A stretch of 33,153 bases of DNA from Neisseria mucosa (lineage in GTDB: Bacteria; Pseudomonadota; Gammaproteobacteria; Burkholderiales; Neisseriaceae), in assembly GCF_003044445.1 (NCBI RefSeq), contig NZ_POWX01000024.1:1-33153 (forward strand), given 5' to 3'. Shown in pieces: positions 29,801 to 33,153 of this stretch; position 1 is the stretch's first letter, and each line of letters opens with the position of its first letter. The notes under the pieces are model-generated. The model searched no databases and was not told where the DNA came from. It was given only the letters and a program-made list of their open reading frames with translations. The position numbers and the translations under genes were made by a program.

Positions 29801-32800
29801 TCGGTACAGGCGCGCAGGCGGTGATTTCCAACTCTATAGCCATCGGTAAAAACGCCACTGTCAACGAAGACACCGCATCCGATATTGCTGTCAATGGTTT
29901 GACTAAAGGCGAAGGCTCCGTCGCCATTGGTGCGAACACCAAAGCCAGCGGCACCAATGCCACTGCCGTCGGTCAGTCGTCCAATGCTTACGGTCAAAAC
30001 TCTTTAGCAGCCGGTCAATCTTCCAAAGCGTTGGGTAAATCCAGCGTAGCGGTTGGTGACGGCGCAACCGCCACCCAAGACTCTGCAACCGCACTCGGCC
30101 CATACAGCCAGTCCACGGCGGCAGGTGCGACCGCGTTGGGCTTCAATACCCGAGCTACTGCTTTCGGCACCGTCGCGGCAGGTCGGAACAGCAAAGCCGT
30201 TGCCAACAATGCCTTAGCATTGGGTAACGAAGCAGACGCGCAAAAAGACGACGCCATCGCCATCGGTTACAACGCCCAAGCCACGCAAAACCGTGCCGTA
30301 GCCTTTGGTAAAAACGCCAAAGCGACAGCGGGCGATACCTTTGCCTTGGGCGATTCGGCAAAAGCCTCTGTCGGCAATGCTATTGCCTTCGGTAAGAACG
30401 CCAATGCCGCTCATGCAGGTTCTATCGCATTGGGTGCCAATTCCGCGACTGAAGCAGCCGTTCCGACGACCTCTGCTACCGTTGGCGGCTTGACTTTTGG
30501 TAACTTCGCAGGTACTGCACCTGAGTCCACACTCAGCATCGGCACGGCAGGCAAAGAGCGTACGATTACCAATGTCGCCGCAGGCCGCATCAGCGCAACC
30601 AGCACCGACGCAATAAACGGCAGCCAGCTTTATGCGACTCAAAACGTCATGAACAACATCGGTACGACCGCAGTCGGCGTATTGGGTGGCAATGCAGCCA
30701 TTGCGAATGACGGTACCATTACGATGTCCAACATCGGCGGTACAGGCGCATCCACCATTGAAGGCGCGATTTCCGCCATCAACAACGCTTCTTACAAGTC
30801 GTTCAAGCTGAATACGGCTAAAACCAGCGGTACCAACGGTGAAGCCAACAACCACTCGCTGAAAGAAATTACCAACGGTTCGACCATCACGTTGGAAGCG
30901 GGTAAAAACATCGTGCTGAACCAAAACGAGTCCACCGTCAGCATCAATACTGCCGATGCGCCCGAGTTCGCAGGCAAAATCACTGCCAAAGGCGGACTGG
31001 ATATGTCCAACACCAAGATTACCAATCTGGGCAAGGGCGACCAACCGACCGACGCGGTTAACCTGAGCCAGTTGACCGATGCCATCAATAACGTTCACGT
31101 TACTACCCTGACGGCGGTTACCAACGAAGCTCCGTTTGCTTACGTTTCCGCAGATGGCAAAATCCTGAAGCGCAACGTAACGGTTGATGGTTCAGGCGCA
31201 AAACAGGTTTCCTTTACTTACGCGGAAGATCCAAGCCAAACCTACAACGGCAACGTAACCATTGCCGCGCTGAATCCGACCGATCCGCAAACTACCGTTC
31301 CGACCCAAATTGGCAACGTTGCTGCAGGTAAAGGGCAAAACGATGCGGTAAACGTATCCCAGCTGGACAAAGTTGCCCAAGCTTTGGGTACTTCCGTCAA
31401 TAGCACTACCGGTGAAATCGCCGCGCCGAAATACTCTGTGATTTCCGGCAGCCCGGCGATTTCAGGCGTAGCTGATTACAACAATGTCGGCGACGCATTG
31501 ACCGCCTTGAGCAATGCCGTCCGTGCGCCTCTGATTTTTGCAGGCGACAGCGGTACGCCTTCAACCCGCCAATTGGGCAGCACTGTTACCGTTAAAGGCG
31601 GCGAAGCCGATGCGACCAAACTGTCTGACAGTAACAACATCGGCGTGGTTTCAGACGACACTACCGGCACGCTCAACGTCAAGCTGGCGAAAGAGTTGAA
31701 AGGTCTGACCTCGTCTGAATTTGTCGACGCAGCAGGCGGCAAAACCACCGTTTCTGCAGACGGCGTGACCGTCGGTACAGCGGCGAACCCTGTCAAACTG
31801 ACAACCGAAGGTCTGTCTAACGGCGGTAAGAAAGCAACCGACATCGCTGCCGGTGTGAACAATACCGATGCCGTCAATGTCAGCCAGCTCACTCCGTTGG
31901 CAACCGCATTGGGCGCAACCGTCAATCCGGCTACCGGCGCGGTTGAAGTACCGAATCTGGTGGTAACCAAAACCGACGGCACGCAGGCCGCACCTGTCAA
32001 CACCGTACAAGGCGCATTGGACAGCATCGGTACCGAGCTGCAAAAAGGCCTGACTTTCGGCGGCGACAACGCAGACAAGAATTTCGAGCGCAAACTCGGC
32101 AACCAAGTCTTGGTTAAAGGCGGTGCGGATGCGGCGAAACTGTCTGAAAACAACATCGGCGTGGTTTCAGACGACGCCAACGGTACGCTCAACGTCAAAC
32201 TTGCCAAAGAGTTGCAAGGTTTGAACAGCGCCCAATTTGAAACCGACGGCAACGTGACCACCATCAACGGCGGCAATGTTTCCTTGGCTGACAAAGACGG
32301 CAATATTGCCGAAACCACAGCAAACGGCATCACCCTGACTCCGGTGCCAAGCAGCGGCAAAGAAGCAGTCAGCCTGACCACTGCCGGCCTGAACAACGGC
32401 GGTAACAAGATTACTAAGGTTGCCGAAGGCACGCTTGCTGCTGATAGCACCGATGCTGTTAACGGAGCGCAACTGTATAAAGTTGATCAGAAAGCCGATA
32501 CCAACGCTGGTAATATTGCCAAAGGCATCAATATCGGCGGTACGAGCGGCAGCAACAAATACGCATTGGGCGACACTGTCAACATCAAAGGTGACAGCAA
32601 CATTGTCAGCGAAACCGTTGAAGGTGGCGTACAACTGAAACTTGCCGATACCGTCAAAATCGGACAAGACAGTGGTAAACCTGTCAGCATCGACGGCGTA
32701 AACGGCACGGTAAGCGGTCTGAGCAACAAAGCCTTGGGCGGTGCGGACTTCGCTACCAAAGGTCAAGCGGCGACTGAGGAGCAGTTGAACGCAGCCCAAG

Positions 32801-33153
32801 CCAACCTGGCGAAAATTCTCGGCGGTAACGCGGCCAACAACAACGGCAACGTCACCTTCACCGACATCGGCGGTACCGGCAAAGACAACGTCCACGACGC
32901 CATTGCCGCAGTGAAAGAAACCGCCGACAAAGGTTGGAACCTGAAAGCCAATGACGAAACCTCGTCTGAAAAAATCGCCGCGGGCGACACCGTAACCTTC
33001 AAAGAAGGCAAAAACATCAAAGTCAGCCGCGACGGTAAGAACATCACCGTAGCGACTTCAGACGACGTATCCTTCAACAAAGTAACTGTCGGCGACAGCG
33101 TCCTGACCGACAACGGACTGACTGTGGGCAATGGTACGGCAGGCAACCCTGTC
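26842..33153 (+). CDS. Giant YadA-like trimeric autotransporter adhesin (partial, no stop)
   Basis: The frame stays open for 2104 codons to the right edge, so the C-terminal membrane anchor is outside the window. It begins with an extended signal peptide region (MNKIYRVVWNETTQTWNAVA), then a long hydrophobic signal cut near residue 63 (QVMA). Head domain 1 (about 115-830) consists of many 14-residue-type repeats with SVAIG or NAVAIG cores. Neck 1 (NVSAGVISATSTDAINGSQ) starts at 863. A second SVAIG-repeat head (about 975-1215) is closed by neck 2 (NVAAGRISATSTDAINGSQ) at 1244. A long stalk with repeated modules follows. By family knowledge three chains form a surface fibre that binds host ligands. 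Resembles neisserial Hsf/NhhA-like adhesins but is much longer. SD-like AGAGAGTAAG precedes the ATG. Two cysteines (C89, C100) lie ahead of the head. Confidence 0.95.
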   Translation, partial: MNKIYRVVWNETTQTWNAVAEFAKAHGKTASSGIGGIVASVGVRFAFTAIMSGLLLASGQVMAAENSGKTLANGKAISAATEGTDYNTCYFDTVSYNVVCGDDSTKALDVIPGDTPKQGKSVVMGQGASSKGETNVVIGANSSTAGPSDEPSRATGAIAIGAAASANHNQSIAMGQAASAKGEADVSIGKLAGDTVSSSGRNISIGESALKGGLGVNNVIAIGSAAGIDSNSSHSVYIGTSATGMDPKNVSIGYLAKTKGGSIAVGDSSNAQGSSSVAIGTKSVVTDVASNGVAIGFNSTTSGLSAVAIGGSSSTGKGANASGPASLAIMGTAVASAQRAIAVGEFTVGSGAYGIAIGGKANAQGTSSIAIGGSQATDKATNATGNFSTAIGYGAKTVNHDTTAVSKNSTANGLRATALGVDSNAGAENALAAGPQTTASAKGAIAVGFATQATGMSSVAVGKEAIATTETSTSLGQNSQATANNAVAIGNKAVAAGTGNIVVGTNAGVYDAAVSAGRTVGADTVYIGADSGRNAYTNERQISIGKGTGNNATGVDNIALGLRSGAFVVGANNVAIGKEAGMGTDAQKLNVTSTVAIGEAAKGSFNNTIAIGKTALAEKESAVAVGMVSKASGDNSVAIGKTANASAHETVAIGHETVAGAVSSVAVGQRANASGSEAVALGIDSNASGRFAVAIGNMAKVTNNKLNGVAIGSNAVASEDYAMAIGLDTQATGNSSIAFGNTAKALAAEAVAFGHSANAAEGNTVALGVSATSAKAGAVTLGAYTKADAVKALALGYESHAVNENDVALGGGSLTEAHHNGDYTLNGNYTAAGTSSYGTVSVGSINTAEAGKSSNAFTRQIQNVSAGVISATSTDAINGSQLYATNSYLLNLGKNVKDALGGSTQIDDAGNLTLNNLGGTGKANVHDALEAMNNKIDQLGGGNSSHFYSVQTTSNARGNYNNDGATGLDALAAGADAQAAGEFAVAVGTGAQAVISNSIAIGKNATVNEDTASDIAVNGLTKGEGSVAIGANTKASGTNATAVGQSSNAYGQNSLAAGQSSKALGKSSVAVGDGATATQDSATALGPYSQSTAAGATALGFNTRATAFGTVAAGRNSKAVANNALALGNEADAQKDDAIAIGYNAQATQNRAVAFGKNAKATAGDTFALGDSAKASVGNAIAFGKNANAAHAGSIALGANSATEAAVPTTSATVGGLTFGNFAGTAPESTLSIGTAGKERTITNVAAGRISATSTDAINGSQLYATQNVMNNIGTTAVGVLGGNAAIANDGTITMSNIGGTGASTIEGAISAINNASYKSFKLNTAKTSGTNGEANNHSLKEITNGSTITLEAGKNIVLNQNESTVSINTADAPEFAGKITAKGGLDMSNTKITNLGKGDQPTDAVNLSQLTDAINNVHVTTLTAVTNEAPFAYVSADGKILKRNVTVDGSGAKQVSFTYAEDPSQTYNGNVTIAALNPTDPQTTVPTQIGNVAAGKGQNDAVNVSQLDKVAQALGTSVNSTTGEIAAPKYSVISGSPAISGVADYNNVGDALTALSNAVRAPLIFAGDSGTPSTRQLGSTVTVKGGEADATKLSDSNNIGVVSDDTTGTLNVKLAKELKGLTSSEFVDAAGGKTTVSADGVTVGTAANPVKLTTEGLSNGGKKATDIAAGVNNTDAVNVSQLTPLATALGATVNPATGAVEVPNLVVTKTDGTQAAPVNTVQGALDSIGTELQKGLTFGGDNADKNFERKLGNQVLVKGGADAAKLSENNIGVVSDDANGTLNVKLAKELQGLNSAQFETDGNVTTINGGNVSLADKDGNIAETTANGITLTPVPSSGKEAVSLTTAGLNNGGNKITKVAEGTLAADSTDAVNGAQLYKVDQKADTNAGNIAKGINIGGTSGSNKYALGDTVNIKGDSNIVSETVEGGVQLKLADTVKIGQDSGKPVSIDGVNGTVSGLSNKALGGADFATKGQAATEEQLNAAQANLAKILGGNAANNNGNVTFTDIGGTGKDNVHDAIAAVKETADKGWNLKANDETSSEKIAAGDTVTFKEGKNIKVSRDGKNITVATSDDVSFNKVTVGDSVLTDNGLTVGNGTAGNPV

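Noticed and set aside
28096..31098. Several long minus-strand frames opposite the adhesin
   Set aside because: They mirror the repetitive SVAIG-type codons and have no independent start signals.

Overview
The window is chromosomal DNA from a Neisseria species. The 12-mer AGGTCGTCTGAA or its complement occurs roughly fifty times by eye, alone or as inverted pairs behind genes. This is the AG-muc dialect of the neisserial DNA uptake sequence (DUS), which from memory belongs to the N. mucosa / N. sicca / N. macacae group rather than to meningococcus or gonococcus (ATGCCGTCTGAA). Four Correia elements (CREE), a dRS3 repeat and typical neisserial proteins (FKBP, MltA/GNA33) agree with this.

Layout. 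1-2.3 kb: an IS-end-like palindrome, a 2-hydroxyacid dehydrogenase (-), a DUF2061 membrane protein and a small exported protein. 2.3-4.4 kb: FKBP prolyl isomerase, an 11-bp tandem repeat, gltX. 4.7-9.5 kb (all -): an M16-like protein without the zinc motif, an ABC exporter, a 42-residue lipoprotein and a DUF3579-GNAT fusion. 10.1-11.6 kb: rmuC (-). 12.3-13.1 kb: a cluster of three tandem paralogous exported micropeptides (34-35 aa) behind a phased pair of dyad repeats, the most novel-looking part of the window. 13.2-15.1 kb: an FbpC-like ATPase and a Nudix hydrolase (-). 15.2-17.6 kb: beta-carbonic anhydrase, then nadD-rsfS-rlmH. 17.8 kb: initiator tRNA with a near-consensus promoter and terminator. 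18.4-19.8 kb: a small hypothetical protein (-), hemJ and a CYTH protein. 20-21.3 kb: mltA (-). 21.8-25.4 kb: the iron uptake operon efeU-efeO-efeB with a possible Fur site. 25.9 kb: a BolA-family protein (-). 26.8 kb to the right edge: at least 2104 codons of a giant two-headed trimeric autotransporter adhesin.

How it fits together. Most of the window is housekeeping: translation (gltX, tRNA-fMet, rsfS, rlmH), NAD synthesis, haem synthesis, envelope maintenance and iron uptake. EfeUOB, HemJ and the BolA protein all touch iron or haem metabolism. The accessory parts are the adhesin, the micropeptide cluster and the repeats. Most DUS inverted pairs sit just after stop codons and probably act as terminators; single DUS lie inside coding regions, where they encode short SDD, SSE or GRLKT peptides.
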